64,000 nucleotides of DNA from Ochrobactrum sp. Marseille-Q0166 (GCF_014397025.1 NZ_JACJUO010000001.1:124001-188000); one strand, 5' to 3'; shown: positions 1-8,944, counted from the stretch's first letter. The notes: generated from the sequence alone by a model not told the origin. Numbers and translations are program-made.

Positions 1-92
1 CAACGAAAATAATACAGATGCCTTTGGCGATATCGACCCAATCGATGCGCCGTGCCGCCCCATTTACCCCGCTCATGCATGCTTCTCCACAT

Positions 93-118
93 ATTAAAGC
101 GTCATGCTTTAATTTTTT
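93..118 (+). terminator. Intrinsic terminator of an upstream gene
   Basis: An 8-bp perfect stem (ATTAAAGC / GCTTTAAT) with a 5-base loop is followed directly by a run of T. No gene precedes it inside the window, so it probably ends a plus-strand gene lying before base 1. The rest of 1-240 shows no gene; a small CACAC/GTGTG palindrome sits at 131-144. Confidence 0.6.
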
Positions 119-243
119 GCGGGCAGATTACACACGTTTGTGTGCGCCTACTCATTAATCTTTGTACAATCATAAACGACGACTTTTTTATTGAAAGCGC
201 ATTTGTTTGATCAAACTTCAGACGCATTTGAGTGACTGTGACC

Positions 244-284
244 TTCTTGCTACAGACTCTTTCAAGGGATCGATTATATTAGGG
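244..284 (+). promoter_or_regulatory. Upstream block shared by both Omp25-like genes (copy 1)
   Basis: This block is closely repeated at 1220-1260 before the second Omp gene. In both copies TTGCTACAGACTCTT or TTGTTACAGACTCTT is followed at the same distance by TATATTAG, then a similar stretch up to the start codon. Duplication of the whole unit, or a shared promoter or operator, would explain it. TATATT could be a -10 box, but the 22-base distance from TTGCTA is long for a standard -35, so exact promoter elements are uncertain. Confidence 0.5.
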
Positions 285-326
285 GCAACAAATAAGTTAT
301 CCCTATTTCCCCTGTGGAGGTTTATT

Positions 327-1004
327 ATGAAGATCAAGTCTCTTCTTCTTGCGTCAACCGTAGCTCTTCTAGCAGCAACCGGCGCGAAAGCAGCTGATGC
401 TATCGTTTACGAAGAGCCAGCTCCTGTTGTCGCTGCACCAGTATTCAGCTGGAATGGCGCCTACCTCGGTGGCCAGATTGGTTACGGCTGGGGTAAATCC
501 CGTTTTGGTGACGAATTCGATACCGTGAACGTAAAGCCAGATGGTTTCCTTGGTGGTCTTTATGCCGGTTACAACTTTGATCTGGGCAACAGCGTTGTTC
601 TGGGTATCGACGGTGACATAACCTATAACAACCTCAAGGACACCAACACATTCGACGAAGACGTTTACCTTGAAAGCAAGCTTCGCTGGTCCGGCGCAGT
701 TCGTGCACGCGCAGGTTATGCAGTTGATCGCTTCCTGCCATATATTGCAGGTGGTGTCGCTTTTGGTAGCGTGAAGAACACGATTGGTGATGATGAAGTC
801 AGCTTCTCGCAGAGCAAGACTCTCACCGGTTGGACAGCTGGTGCAGGCGTTGATTATGCAGCAACTGACAACGTCATCGTTCGCCTCGAATACCGTTACA
901 CCGACTACGGCCACAAGGACTATGATTTTGGCTTTGACGACGGTTCGGTTCGTAACAAGTTCAAGACCAATGAAGTTCGCCTTGGCGTTGCATATAAGTT
1001 CTAA
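327..1004 (+). CDS. Omp25/Omp31-family outer membrane beta-barrel protein
   Basis: Small outer membrane barrel, 225 residues, of the Omp25/Omp31 family, which in Brucella forms abundant surface-exposed proteins linked to envelope stability and host interaction. The start at 327 follows a GGAGG at 316-320 and begins a clear signal peptide (MKIKSLLLASTVALLAATGAKA) cut before ADAIVYEEP. The body shows family patterns: GAYLGGQIGYGWG, GFLGGLYAGYNFDLGN, VRARAGYAVDRFLPY, GWTAGAGVDY, and the barrel end LGVAYKF with terminal Phe. The in-frame extension back to 207 lacks a signal peptide and is unlikely. A close paralog follows at 1302-2000. The pair resembles the adjacent omp25c/omp25d loci of Brucella; I infer but cannot prove orthology. 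Confidence 0.93.
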   Translation: MKIKSLLLASTVALLAATGAKAADAIVYEEPAPVVAAPVFSWNGAYLGGQIGYGWGKSRFGDEFDTVNVKPDGFLGGLYAGYNFDLGNSVVLGIDGDITYNNLKDTNTFDEDVYLESKLRWSGAVRARAGYAVDRFLPYIAGGVAFGSVKNTIGDDEVSFSQSKTLTGWTAGAGVDYAATDNVIVRLEYRYTDYGHKDYDFGFDDGSVRNKFKTNEVRLGVAYKF

Positions 1005-1029
1005 TCTGACTTGATCAGATACATACTTT

Positions 1030-1064
1030 AGGCCCCCTGAGATTTCCTCTCTGGGGGCCTTTTC
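1030..1064 (+). terminator. Rho-independent terminator of the first Omp gene
   Basis: Strong stem AGGCCCCC / GGGGGCCT, extended through the loop with one mismatch, followed by TTTT. It isolates the first Omp gene from its paralog, so each is probably transcribed from its own promoter. Confidence 0.85.
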
Positions 1065-1219
1065 ATTTACGGCACTATAGATATCTCAGCCTCATATTCA
1101 TGCACCTGTAAGGCGCTTCTGAATTAATTGACTTTAATGTTTTAGTAACTATGAAGTATGGATTTTGGGGGATTTTCGCTAAAATCGGCGTTTTTTGCAG
1201 CAAAAACTCGGCTGTGTCT

Positions 1220-1260
1220 TTCTTGTTACAGACTCTTATAAAGAGTGATCTATATTAGCC
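1220..1260 (+). promoter_or_regulatory. Upstream block shared by both Omp25-like genes (copy 2)
   Basis: Second copy of the conserved element seen at 244-284, with TTGTTACAGACTCTT and TATATTAG at the same spacing. It is 42 bases before the signal-peptide start at 1302. Conservation outside coding sequence supports a promoter or regulator site, though a recent tandem duplication would give the same picture. Confidence 0.5.
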
Positions 1261-1301
1261 TCAACAACGGAATTACCGAAATCACTTCGCAGAGGTTTAT
1301 T

Positions 1302-2000
1302 ATGAAACTCAAGTCGCTTCTTCTTGCATCAACTGTCACTCTTCTTGCTGCAACCGGCGCGAACGCCGCTGATGCTATCGTTTACGAAGAACCTGCACCT
1401 GTTATTGCTGCTCAAACCTTCACATGGAATGGCGCTTACCTCGGTGGCCAAATCGGTTACGGCTGGGGCAAGTCCACATTTAGCGACATTGATGGCGATG
1501 GCGGCCGTTTGAAGCCAGATGGTTTCCTTGGTGGTCTTTATGCCGGCTACAATTTTGACCTCGGCAATAGCGTTGTTCTTGGTGTCGATGGTGACGTCAC
1601 TTACAATAACCTCAAGAAACGCTTCTCTGAAACAGATGAAGACGGCGACTTCGCAAGCATTGAAAGCAAGCTGCGCTGGTCAGGCGCCGTTCGTGCCCGT
1701 GCAGGTTACGCTGTTGATCGTTTCCTGCCATACATCGCTGGTGGTGTAGCCTTTGGTAGCGTTAAGAACTCCGGTAAATCTGTTATTGATGGCGTTGAAG
1801 AAAGCTTCTCCACCAGCAAAACCCACACGGGCTGGACAGCTGGTGCCGGCGTTGATTATGCTGCAACCGACAACGTCATCGTTCGCCTTGAATATCGTTA
1901 CACCGATTATGGCCACAAGAGCTTCGATGTTGACGGCGAAAGCACGCGCAACAAGTTCAAGACCAACGAAGTTCGTCTCGGCGTTGCATACAAGTTCTAA
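1302..2000 (+). CDS. Omp25/Omp31-family outer membrane protein, tandem paralog
   Basis: Outer membrane barrel, 232 residues, strongly similar to the product at 327-1004. The signal peptide (MKLKSLLLASTVTLLAATGANA) and the barrel strands are nearly identical. The differences concentrate in short segments: after GWGKS, after NNLK, after FGSVKNS, and between GHK and RNKF. In a small barrel these are expected to be external loops. The start at 1302 follows the same AGAGGTTTATT ribosome-site context as copy 1; the longer reading from 1245 adds no signal peptide. The C-terminal Phe fits barrel insertion by the BAM machinery. Probably monocistronic: own upstream block and own terminator. Confidence 0.93.
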   Translation: MKLKSLLLASTVTLLAATGANAADAIVYEEPAPVIAAQTFTWNGAYLGGQIGYGWGKSTFSDIDGDGGRLKPDGFLGGLYAGYNFDLGNSVVLGVDGDVTYNNLKKRFSETDEDGDFASIESKLRWSGAVRARAGYAVDRFLPYIAGGVAFGSVKNSGKSVIDGVEESFSTSKTHTGWTAGAGVDYAATDNVIVRLEYRYTDYGHKSFDVDGESTRNKFKTNEVRLGVAYKF

Positions 2001-2027
2001 TCTGGCCTGATCAGATTGAATATATTG

Positions 2028-2052
2028 AAGGCCTCGCATTGCGGGGCCTTTT
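2028..2052 (+). terminator. Terminator of the second Omp gene
   Basis: Stem AAGGCC-CGC / GCG-GGCCTT around a short ATT loop with one T-G pair in the stem, followed by TTTT. Confidence 0.8.
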
Positions 2053-2215
2053 CTGTTGCAATCAATACTGCGCTTTTTTGTTGGTTACAATTTACGCCCC
2101 TTTAAACCGCCGCATTTACCCTTCAGGCGATAAACGTCCTCGATATATGCGGGTTGATGATTTAAGCGGGTTACAAACCAATACCCGATGAACAGGTGGG
2201 CGGATCAAGAACGAT

Positions 2216-4495
2216 ATGGCATCGCGAGACGGCAGAAACGGACGCATCGAACCTTCCTTCGGCAAACCAGAGGAACAGGAAGAAGACGTGTTTCGCGTCG
2301 ACGAGGAGGAACGTATGGCCCGTCCGCAAAGGAAAAACAGGCCATCGAAAGATCGCGAACCGCGTCGCTCGAGCCGCAAGACCAAAAAGCGTGGCGGCTT
2401 TTTCGGCTTTGTTCGTCGCGCCTTCTACTGGTGCCTGGTGCTCGGCCTTTGGGGTGGTATCGCATTCGCCGGAATGCTCGTCTATTTCGCCGCCAAAATG
2501 CCACCGACAACCGACTGGGCCATTCCGGACCGTCCGCCAAATGTGCGTATCGTTGATGTCGGAGGCAATCTGATTGCCAATCGTGGCACCACCGGCGGTG
2601 AAGCCATTGGCCTGCATGAGATGTCGCCGTTTATTCCGCAAGCCGTCATGGCGATCGAAGACCGCCGCTTCATGTCGCATTTCGGTATCGATCCGATTGG
2701 TCTGGCGCGTGCGATTGTGACCAACGTGACCTCTGGCCGTGCTGTGCAGGGTGGCTCGACACTCACCCAGCAGCTCGCCAAAAACCTCTTCCTTTCGCCG
2801 GACCGTACACTGGAACGCAAGGTGCAGGAAGTGATGCTCGCTCTCTGGCTTGAGCATAAATATACCAAAGAGCAGATATTGGAAATGTATCTGAACCGCG
2901 TCTATCTCGGTTCGGGTGCCTACGGCGTTGATGCTGCATCGCGTCGCTATTTCGGAAAATCCGCCAAGGATGTGAACCTGATGGAAGCGGCAACCCTTGC
3001 CGGCCTTCTCAAAGCGCCGTCGCGTCTTTCGCCTGCACGTGACCCCGAAGCAGCAAGCGCGCGTGCCAAGCTGGTTCTCGGTGCCATGCGTGAAGAAGGC
3101 ATGATTGATGACCGTCAGGTGGCGATTGCGGAAAGTGAACCACCGGCTCACGCAGCCTCTTATTGGCAGGGTTCTGAAAACTATTTTGCTGACCGCGTTG
3201 TAGCCGAAATTCCGGCCCTTATCGGTGAAACCAAAACCGATATCACGGTTGAAACCACTGTTGATCTCAATCTTCAGCGCGAAGGTGAACAAGCGATCAA
3301 GGATCAGATTTCGGCCAATGGAAAGAAGATGAATGTGAGCCAGGGTGCTCTCGTTTCCATTGATGGTACCGGTGCTGTCCGGGCATTGGTGGGCGGCTAT
3401 GATTATGCCGCCAGCCAGTTTGATCGTGTTACCGACGCCCGCCGTCAGCCAGCTTCATCTTTCAAGCCATTCGTCTATCTTTCAGCCTTGGAGCAGGGCC
3501 GCACGCCGGACTCTGTGCGAAATGATGCGCCGGTGAGGATCGGCAAGTGGACCCCGAGCAATGACAATGGCAAATATATGGGTGAGGTGACGCTTGCGAC
3601 GGCCCTCTCTCACTCGCTAAATTCAGTTTCTGCCCAGCTTGTCATGGAAGTCGGCCCGCAAACCGTTATTGACACGGCCCATCGCCTTGGCGTCCAGTCA
3701 AAGCTTGAACCTAATGCTTCGCTGGCTTTGGGCACTTCGGAAGTATCACTTCTTGAACTCACCGATGCCTATGTACCGTTTGCCAATGGCGGCTATCGTG
3801 CACCGGTCTATTTCATCACCAGGATCACAGATTCAGAAGGCAAGGTTCTCTATCAAAGACAAGATGGCATCGGTCCGCGTGTGATTGATGAGCGCAATGT
3901 CGGTATGATGAATGCAATGTTGCGCAAAACAGTGGAAGACGGCACTGCCAAGCGCGCCGCTTTCGGTTGGCCCTCAGCGGGTAAAACCGGAACAAGCCAG
4001 AATTTCCGCGATGCGTGGTTTGTTGGCTATACGGCCAATCTCACCACCGGCGTCTGGTTCGGCAATGATGACGGCAAGGGTATGAAGCGTGTCTTCGGCT
4101 CAACACTTCCCGTTGCCGCATGGAAAGCTTTTATGAAGGAAGCCCATAAGGGCGTGCCTGTCGCAGAATTGCCCGGCCATTATGACATTCAGAATATCAT
4201 ACCGGGTGGTAGTGATGGTATCGATCCGAACAATCCCTATGATCCGGGTATGATCCCGCAAGGGGGCTATGGTGAGCAGCCAATGGCTGGTAACGGCGAT
4301 GATGGCTATTGGCCACCAGCACCCGATTCCCCTGCCCGCAATACGGTTCAGCAAGGTCAACAGACAGGCACACCAGCCCATTATCCGGTCAATGACAATG
4401 GCACGCCATTGCCTCCGGGAAATGTTGGCGGACAGCCACAACAGAATCGTGATTCAACCACGCTTCTCGACATCATCATGGGCAATACGCAGTAA
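2216..4495 (+). CDS. Class A penicillin-binding protein (PBP1A family)
   Basis: Bifunctional peptidoglycan glycosyltransferase/transpeptidase acting at the inner membrane, 759 residues. Order: basic cytoplasmic tail, one membrane anchor near residues 65-90, a GT51 domain with EDRRF near 147 and GGSTLTQQLAKN near 180, then a transpeptidase domain with SSFK near 412 (nucleophile Ser), SLN near 466 and KTGTS near 588. The last ~110 residues are rich in Pro, Gly and Gln, as in rhizobial PBP1 proteins. The start at 2216 has a weak ribosome site. An in-frame ATG at 2315 sits behind an excellent GAGGAGGA (2303-2310), so the true or a second start may be there, removing 33 acidic residues without touching the anchor. 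Confidence 0.95.
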   Translation: MASRDGRNGRIEPSFGKPEEQEEDVFRVDEEERMARPQRKNRPSKDREPRRSSRKTKKRGGFFGFVRRAFYWCLVLGLWGGIAFAGMLVYFAAKMPPTTDWAIPDRPPNVRIVDVGGNLIANRGTTGGEAIGLHEMSPFIPQAVMAIEDRRFMSHFGIDPIGLARAIVTNVTSGRAVQGGSTLTQQLAKNLFLSPDRTLERKVQEVMLALWLEHKYTKEQILEMYLNRVYLGSGAYGVDAASRRYFGKSAKDVNLMEAATLAGLLKAPSRLSPARDPEAASARAKLVLGAMREEGMIDDRQVAIAESEPPAHAASYWQGSENYFADRVVAEIPALIGETKTDITVETTVDLNLQREGEQAIKDQISANGKKMNVSQGALVSIDGTGAVRALVGGYDYAASQFDRVTDARRQPASSFKPFVYLSALEQGRTPDSVRNDAPVRIGKWTPSNDNGKYMGEVTLATALSHSLNSVSAQLVMEVGPQTVIDTAHRLGVQSKLEPNASLALGTSEVSLLELTDAYVPFANGGYRAPVYFITRITDSEGKVLYQRQDGIGPRVIDERNVGMMNAMLRKTVEDGTAKRAAFGWPSAGKTGTSQNFRDAWFVGYTANLTTGVWFGNDDGKGMKRVFGSTLPVAAWKAFMKEAHKGVPVAELPGHYDIQNIIPGGSDGIDPNNPYDPGMIPQGGYGEQPMAGNGDDGYWPPAPDSPARNTVQQGQQTGTPAHYPVNDNGTPLPPGNVGGQPQQNRDSTTLLDIIMGNTQ

Positions 4496-4505
4496 GATTA
4501 TTTCA

Positions 4506-4529
4506 GGGCCGGCCTGCAACCGGCCCTTA
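4506..4529 (+). terminator. Probable terminator after the PBP gene
   Basis: Perfect 7-bp GC stem (GGGCCGG / CCGGCCC) 10 bases after the stop codon. The T tract is short (TTAT), so termination may be partial. Confidence 0.55.
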
Positions 4530-4624
4530 TCGCGATCAAGTGAAGCAGCCGACTGCCTGTTTGGTTAAATCCGCTCGAAATCCTGAGCGGCTTAGTCTAT
4601 TCAAGGATTGAGAGTGAGGTTTTC

Positions 4625-5416
4625 ATGTCTACATTTTCCCACACCGATACGTCCCGGTCCGAAACTCCCAAGTCGGACCTGGAACGTAAAACCCTTGTTT
4701 TGACAGGGGCCAGCCGTGGCATTGGTCATGCGACGGTCAAACGTTTTTCACGTGCTGGTTGGCGCGTCATCACCTGCTCACGTCAGGACTTTGCAGAAAA
4801 CTGTCCGTGGCCAGCAGGACCGGAAGATCACATCAAGGTTGATCTTGCGGATCAGGAAGACGTAGGCAAAGCCATTGCTGAAATTCGTCGCAGGTTAGAA
4901 GACAATGGCAGCAAGCTGCATGCACTCGTCAATAATGCCGGTATTTCACCAAAAGCAGAGGGTGGAAAGCGCCTCAATTCAATTGAAACACCAATGGCCG
5001 TCTGGCGCGACGTGTTTCAGGTGAACTTCATGGCACCCATCATGCTGGCACGTGGCCTGTTCAAGGAGCTCGAAGCCGCACAAGGCTCAGTGGTCAATGT
5101 AACGTCGATTGCCGGAAGCCGCGTTCATCCTTTTGCAGGCACGGCTTATGCGACCTCCAAGGCAGCGCTCGCAGCATTGACCCGCGAAATGGCATCGGAC
5201 TTTGGTCCGCATGGTATCCGAGTGAATGCGATTGCACCGGGTGAAATCGATACCGCCATTCTATCACCCGGTACAGAGAAGCTTGTCGAGCAATTGCCGA
5301 TGCGCCGCCTCGGCAAGACCTCGGAAGTCGCGGAAACGATTTATTACCTGTGCTCCGAAGCCTCCTCCTACGTGACAGGATCGGAAATCCATATCAATGG
5401 TGGGCAGCACGTCTGA
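4625..5416 (+). CDS. Short-chain dehydrogenase/reductase (SDR) family protein
   Basis: NAD(P)-dependent oxidoreductase of the classical SDR family, 263 residues; substrate unknown. Visible motifs are the Rossmann nucleotide site TGASRGIG near residue 28, NNAG near 107, the catalytic Ser in the VTSIAGS stretch, and the YATSK motif supplying catalytic Tyr and Lys. The C-terminal YVTGSEIHINGGQH is the usual SDR ending. The start ATG follows GAGTGAGG. An intrinsic terminator lies right after it, so it is probably transcribed apart from the downstream sugar kinase. The FabG-like motifs alone do not identify the substrate. Confidence 0.9.
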   Translation: MSTFSHTDTSRSETPKSDLERKTLVLTGASRGIGHATVKRFSRAGWRVITCSRQDFAENCPWPAGPEDHIKVDLADQEDVGKAIAEIRRRLEDNGSKLHALVNNAGISPKAEGGKRLNSIETPMAVWRDVFQVNFMAPIMLARGLFKELEAAQGSVVNVTSIAGSRVHPFAGTAYATSKAALAALTREMASDFGPHGIRVNAIAPGEIDTAILSPGTEKLVEQLPMRRLGKTSEVAETIYYLCSEASSYVTGSEIHINGGQHV

Positions 5417-5424
5417 TGATTTTT

Positions 5425-5458
5425 CAAAAGCACGGCGTTGAACAACATCGTGCTTTTG
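5425..5458 (+). terminator. Terminator between the SDR and PfkB genes
   Basis: Ten-base perfect inverted repeat (CAAAAGCACG / CGTGCTTTTG) with a 14-base loop, nine bases after the SDR stop codon. The stem is flanked by A and T runs, so it may work in both directions. Confidence 0.65.
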
Positions 5459-5501
5459 TGCTTATCTTGCTCTTCAATCGATTTAACAGCCGAGTTGACC
5501 C

Positions 5502-6428
5502 ATGATCCTATGCTGCGGTGAAGCCCTGATCGATATGCTGCCTCGCGAAACATCGACCGGCGAAACAGCCTTTTTGCCGCTCGCCGGTGGATCGGTTTTC
5601 AATTCGGCTATTGCACTTGGTCGTTTGAATGTCCCAACCGGCTTCTTTTCCGGGATTTCATCAGATTTTTTCGGTGATGTGCTGCGCGACACGCTTGCGC
5701 ACTCCAACGTCGATTATTCCTATTGCGCCATTTCAGATCGTCCGACGACACTCGCATTCGTACGACTGGTGGATGGTCAGGCTCGCTACGCTTTCTATGA
5801 TGAAAATACTGCGCTGCGCATGCTTTCCGAGAGCGATATTCCGTTGATCGATGACAGTATCAACGCGATGCTCTTTGGCTGCATCAGCCTCATTTCAGAG
5901 CCATGCGGGAGTGTCTATGAAGCGCTCATGACGCGGGAAGCGAAGAGCCGCGTGATGTTCCTCGATCCGAATATCCGTTCCGGATTCATCCGTGAGCGCG
6001 AAAAGCACCTCGCCCGTATGAAACGCATGATTGCGCTTGCAGATATCGTCAAGCTCTCGGATGAAGACCTGGACTGGTTTGGCGAAAAAGGCAGCCATGA
6101 CGAGATTGCCTTACGCTGGCTCTCGCTTGGGCCAAAACTGATCGTTATCACCAAAGGTGCCCGTGGGGCGGACGCATATACGGCAAAAGCGACGATTCGG
6201 GTGCCCGGTGTGAAAGTAGACGTCGTTGATACGGTTGGTGCTGGCGACACCGTGAATGCGGGCATCCTTGCAAGCCTCGACCATCAGGGGCTTCTTAGCA
6301 AAGAAGCGATTGCCCGTCTTGATGAAGATCAGATCCACGCGGCTGTCGCGCTCGGTGTGCGGGCAGCCGCAGTTACGGTTTCTCGTGCCGGAGCCAATCC
6401 GCCATGGGCGGTGGAAATGAAAGATTGA
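5502..6428 (+). CDS. PfkB-family carbohydrate kinase, probably a fructokinase
   Basis: Cytoplasmic sugar kinase of the ribokinase/PfkB family, 308 residues, expected to phosphorylate a ketose or similar sugar with ATP. The N-terminal substrate region has GGSVFNSAIALGRL and FFSGISSDFFGD. The C-terminal PfkB signature DTVGAGDTVNAGIL (near residue 245) contains the catalytic Asp and anion hole. The beginning ILCCGEALIDMLP resembles fructokinases, so fructose is the leading guess, but specificity cannot be read from the sequence. It stands alone between a terminator and the PhzF-like gene and is not inside an obvious sugar-uptake operon. Confidence 0.87.
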   Translation: MILCCGEALIDMLPRETSTGETAFLPLAGGSVFNSAIALGRLNVPTGFFSGISSDFFGDVLRDTLAHSNVDYSYCAISDRPTTLAFVRLVDGQARYAFYDENTALRMLSESDIPLIDDSINAMLFGCISLISEPCGSVYEALMTREAKSRVMFLDPNIRSGFIREREKHLARMKRMIALADIVKLSDEDLDWFGEKGSHDEIALRWLSLGPKLIVITKGARGADAYTAKATIRVPGVKVDVVDTVGAGDTVNAGILASLDHQGLLSKEAIARLDEDQIHAAVALGVRAAAVTVSRAGANPPWAVEMKD

Positions 6429-6531
6429 ACTTGAGTGTGAACGGATACTCCCCTGCCCTTGACCTGACTCATTTAGCGCCTTCTATTGGACAGCGCCGAT
6501 AGAGAATCGAATTCAAGCGAGGGACAATTCA

Positions 6532-7362
6532 TTGAACGTCTTGCGTATAGCAGCCTTCTCGCAGGGCAATCAGGGCGGCAATCCCGCCGGTGTTATGATT
6601 TCTGAAAAAATGCCCTCAGCCGAGGACATGCAGAAAATTGCCAAGGATGTTGGCTTTTCTGAAACTGCCTTTGCCATGCCGGAAGCCGGAGGCTTTCGCG
6701 TGCGATACTTTGCGCCGGAAACGGAAATACCGTTCTGTGGCCATGCCACAATTGCGCTGGGTGCAGCACTTGCGATGCGCGAGGGCGATGGACGCTTTGC
6801 GCTGAAACTCAATAATGCCGAAATCAGCGTGGAAGGCCGTAAGGAAGGTGAACTGTTTGCCGCCAGCCTGCAATCGCCTGGAACGCGTAACCGCGCCGCG
6901 ACCGATATGGAAATCGAACAGGCGCTGGCACTTTTCAATTACGAAAAGGATGATCTTGCACCGGGTATTCCGCCTGCGCTTATCCATGCCGGAGCGGACC
7001 ATATCGTTCTTCCTTTGCGCTCACGCGAAAAGCTTGCTGCCATGCATTACGATTTGCAGCGCGGCCGCGTTCTTATGAGCCGTCAAGGCTGGACAACGAT
7101 ACTGCTGATAAACTCGGAAACGCCCACACGCTTCCACAGTCGAAATCCATTTGCCTCGGGTGGCGTCTATGAAGACCCTGCAACCGGCGCCTCAACTGCC
7201 GCTTTCGCAGCTTATTTACGCGACCTCGGCTGGCCGCATGGCGGCTCTATTGAAGTCTTCCAAGGGGAAGATATGGGAATACCTTGTCATCTGCGTGCAG
7301 ATATCGGCCTTGAACGCGGTGGATCAATCCGCCTTTCGGGTACAGCGCGCTTGATGGAATAG
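6532..7362 (+). CDS. PhzF-family epimerase/isomerase-like protein
   Basis: Member of the PhzF/diaminopimelate-epimerase fold family, 276 residues. The family signature is clear: an N-terminal strand followed by GNPAGV near residue 17, VGFSETAF near 42 with the candidate catalytic Glu, a PFCGHATIA stretch near 66, and the second-lobe motif EDPATGAS near 219. PhzF itself acts in phenazine biosynthesis, but most family members are uncharacterised and nothing nearby suggests phenazine. Translation most likely starts at a TTG at 6532 preceded by GCGAGGGA; no ATG precedes the conserved N-terminus. Confidence 0.85.
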   Translation: MNVLRIAAFSQGNQGGNPAGVMISEKMPSAEDMQKIAKDVGFSETAFAMPEAGGFRVRYFAPETEIPFCGHATIALGAALAMREGDGRFALKLNNAEISVEGRKEGELFAASLQSPGTRNRAATDMEIEQALALFNYEKDDLAPGIPPALIHAGADHIVLPLRSREKLAAMHYDLQRGRVLMSRQGWTTILLINSETPTRFHSRNPFASGGVYEDPATGASTAAFAAYLRDLGWPHGGSIEVFQGEDMGIPCHLRADIGLERGGSIRLSGTARLME

Positions 7363-7565
7363 AGCATTTCCAGGAAAAGTGTGAAGCGGATTTGCTTAGA
7401 GCGCGTTTCGGTCTGAGTGAATCAGATTAGCGGTCTAACTCTTTGTTTTACCGCGCATCATTTTCCGAAAACCGCTCCACACTTTTCGGAATACACTCTA
7501 GGATAATACTTAAAAACAAAGAGATAGAGTGGTTCCAACGACTCCGTCTCAACTGTAAATGCTCT
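7361..7565. repeat. Bru-RS-like palindromic repeat, composite copy
   Basis: Intergenic element bounded by perfect 9-base inverted ends (AGAGCATTT / AAATGCTCT). Inside is a second nested pair, GAAAAGTGTG with AGCGG against CCGCT with CACACTTTTC, and the phrase GTCTGAGTGAATCAGATTAG. Related pieces recur at about 19075, 23250, 35412, 37990 and 59812. The size, palindromic nature and gene-flanking position resemble the Bru-RS repeats of Brucella. The left end overlaps the stop codon of the PhzF gene. Confidence 0.65.
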
Positions 7566-7582
7566 AGTGAAACAGCAACTCG

Positions 7583-8887
7583 TCAAACTTTGACGAGTTG
7601 CTCCACCCGCTCTTCGTTTCCAAAGAATTTCAGATAACGCTCGACTTCTTTTGGATCGCCGGTTGCCTTTTGCGGATTGTCCGAAAGCTTGACCGCCGGG
7701 CGTCCGTTGGCGTCGATAACCTTGCAAACAAGCGATATCGCCTTGAGGCCATGGATCGTTGTCGGTGCGCAACCGGCAAAGTCATTGGTAAGGTTCGTGC
7801 CCCAGCCAAAGCTCATGCGGACGCGACCTTCAAAATGGCGATATGTTTCTTCAATTGTATCGACATCGAGCGCATCCGAGAAAATCAGCAGCTTTTCGCG
7901 CGGGTCTTTGCCGCGTGATTTCCACCAATCAATGATGCGCTCACCGCCTTCAATCGGCGGGGCGCTGTCGGGGCGGAAGCCTGTCCAGTCGGCAACCCAG
8001 TCCGGCGCATTGCGCAGGAAGGCCGCCGTGCCAAAAGCATCCGGCAGAACGATCAGAAGATTGCCGCCATAATAGCGGTTCCAGTCCTGCAACACGCGAT
8101 AAGGCGCTGTGCGCAACTCTTCATCCGTCTTGGCAAGCGCGGCCAGTACCATCGGCAATTCATGCGCATTGGTGCCAAGCGCTTCAAGATCGGTATCCAT
8201 CGCCAGCAATACATTGCTGGTGCCAGTGAATGATGCACCGATTCCTTCCTTCAGCGCCTCGACACACCAGCGCTGCCACAGAAAAGAGTGGCGACGGCGT
8301 GTGCCGAAATCTGAAATCTTGAGGTCGGGCAATTCGCGCAGCCGCTCGACCTTGCTCCACATCTTGGCTTTGGCGCGAGCATAAAGAACATCGAGCGAGA
8401 ACGGCCCAAGGTTTTTCATCGCTGCCCGTGAACGAAGCTCATTGATAATAGCCAGCGCTGGAATTTCCCACATTGTAGTGTGCGTCCACGGACCATGGAA
8501 ATGCAGTTCATACTGGCCATCTTTGCGGCGCAGATCATATTCCGGTAGCTGGAAATCATGCAGCCAATTGAGAAACTCAGGCTGAAAAATCTGCTTGCGG
8601 CCATAAAAGCTGTTACCGGCCAGCCAGATCATTTCTTTTTTGGTGAAGCGCAGCGTACGTGCATGATCGAGTTGGGCACGCAATTCGCCTTCATCAATCT
8701 CATCAGCAAGGCGCACGGACGTCGTGCGGTTAATGAGCGCAAAGGTTGCATCCACCTTGGGGTAAAGTCCCCAGATCATCTGCAACATCAGAAGCTTGTA
8801 GAAATCGGTGTCCAGCAGACTGCGAACAATCGGATCGAGCTTCCATGCGTGGTTAAAGACGCGCCGCGCGATATCGGTTTTGGCCAT
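7583..8887 (-). CDS. pncB: Nicotinate phosphoribosyltransferase
   Basis: Converts nicotinate and PRPP to nicotinate mononucleotide in NAD salvage (Preiss-Handler route), cytoplasmic, 434 residues from the chosen start. It shows the family N-terminus [19 protein letters not shown], then [14 protein letters not shown] and the C-terminal phosphoribosyl-binding segment [14 protein letters not shown] (here [15 protein letters not shown]). The length fits bacterial PncB. I choose the ATG at 8887 because GGAGG (8893-8897) sits five bases before it; the frame opens 13 codons earlier at 8926 without a good ribosome site. It is followed downstream by the 7361-7565 repeat and preceded by the terminator of cgs. 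Confidence 0.95.
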   Translation of the reverse strand: MAKTDIARRVFNHAWKLDPIVRSLLDTDFYKLLMLQMIWGLYPKVDATFALINRTTSVRLADEIDEGELRAQLDHARTLRFTKKEMIWLAGNSFYGRKQIFQPEFLNWLHDFQLPEYDLRRKDGQYELHFHGPWTHTTMWEIPALAIINELRSRAAMKNLGPFSLDVLYARAKAKMWSKVERLRELPDLKISDFGTRRRHSFLWQRWCVEALKEGIGASFTGTSNVLLAMDTDLEALGTNAHELPMVLAALAKTDEELRTAPYRVLQDWNRYYGGNLLIVLPDAFGTAAFLRNAPDWVADWTGFRPDSAPPIEGGERIIDWWKSRGKDPREKLLIFSDALDVDTIEETYRHFEGRVRMSFGWGTNLTNDFAGCAPTTIHGLKAISLVCKVIDANGRPAVKLSDNPQKATGDPKEVERYLKFFGNEERVEQLVKV

Positions 8888-8944
8888 GATGGCCTCCATT
8901 GCATGAGCACATGCTACAATCCCCAAAGCGATTACAGCAACAAG

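Noticed and set aside
2171..3292. 373-codon minus-strand frame opposite the PBP gene
   Set aside because: Fully inside a strongly supported gene, low-complexity composition, no motif.
6532..7362. Phenazine biosynthesis suggested by the PhzF-like gene
   Set aside because: No other phenazine genes are nearby and the PhzF family is broad.
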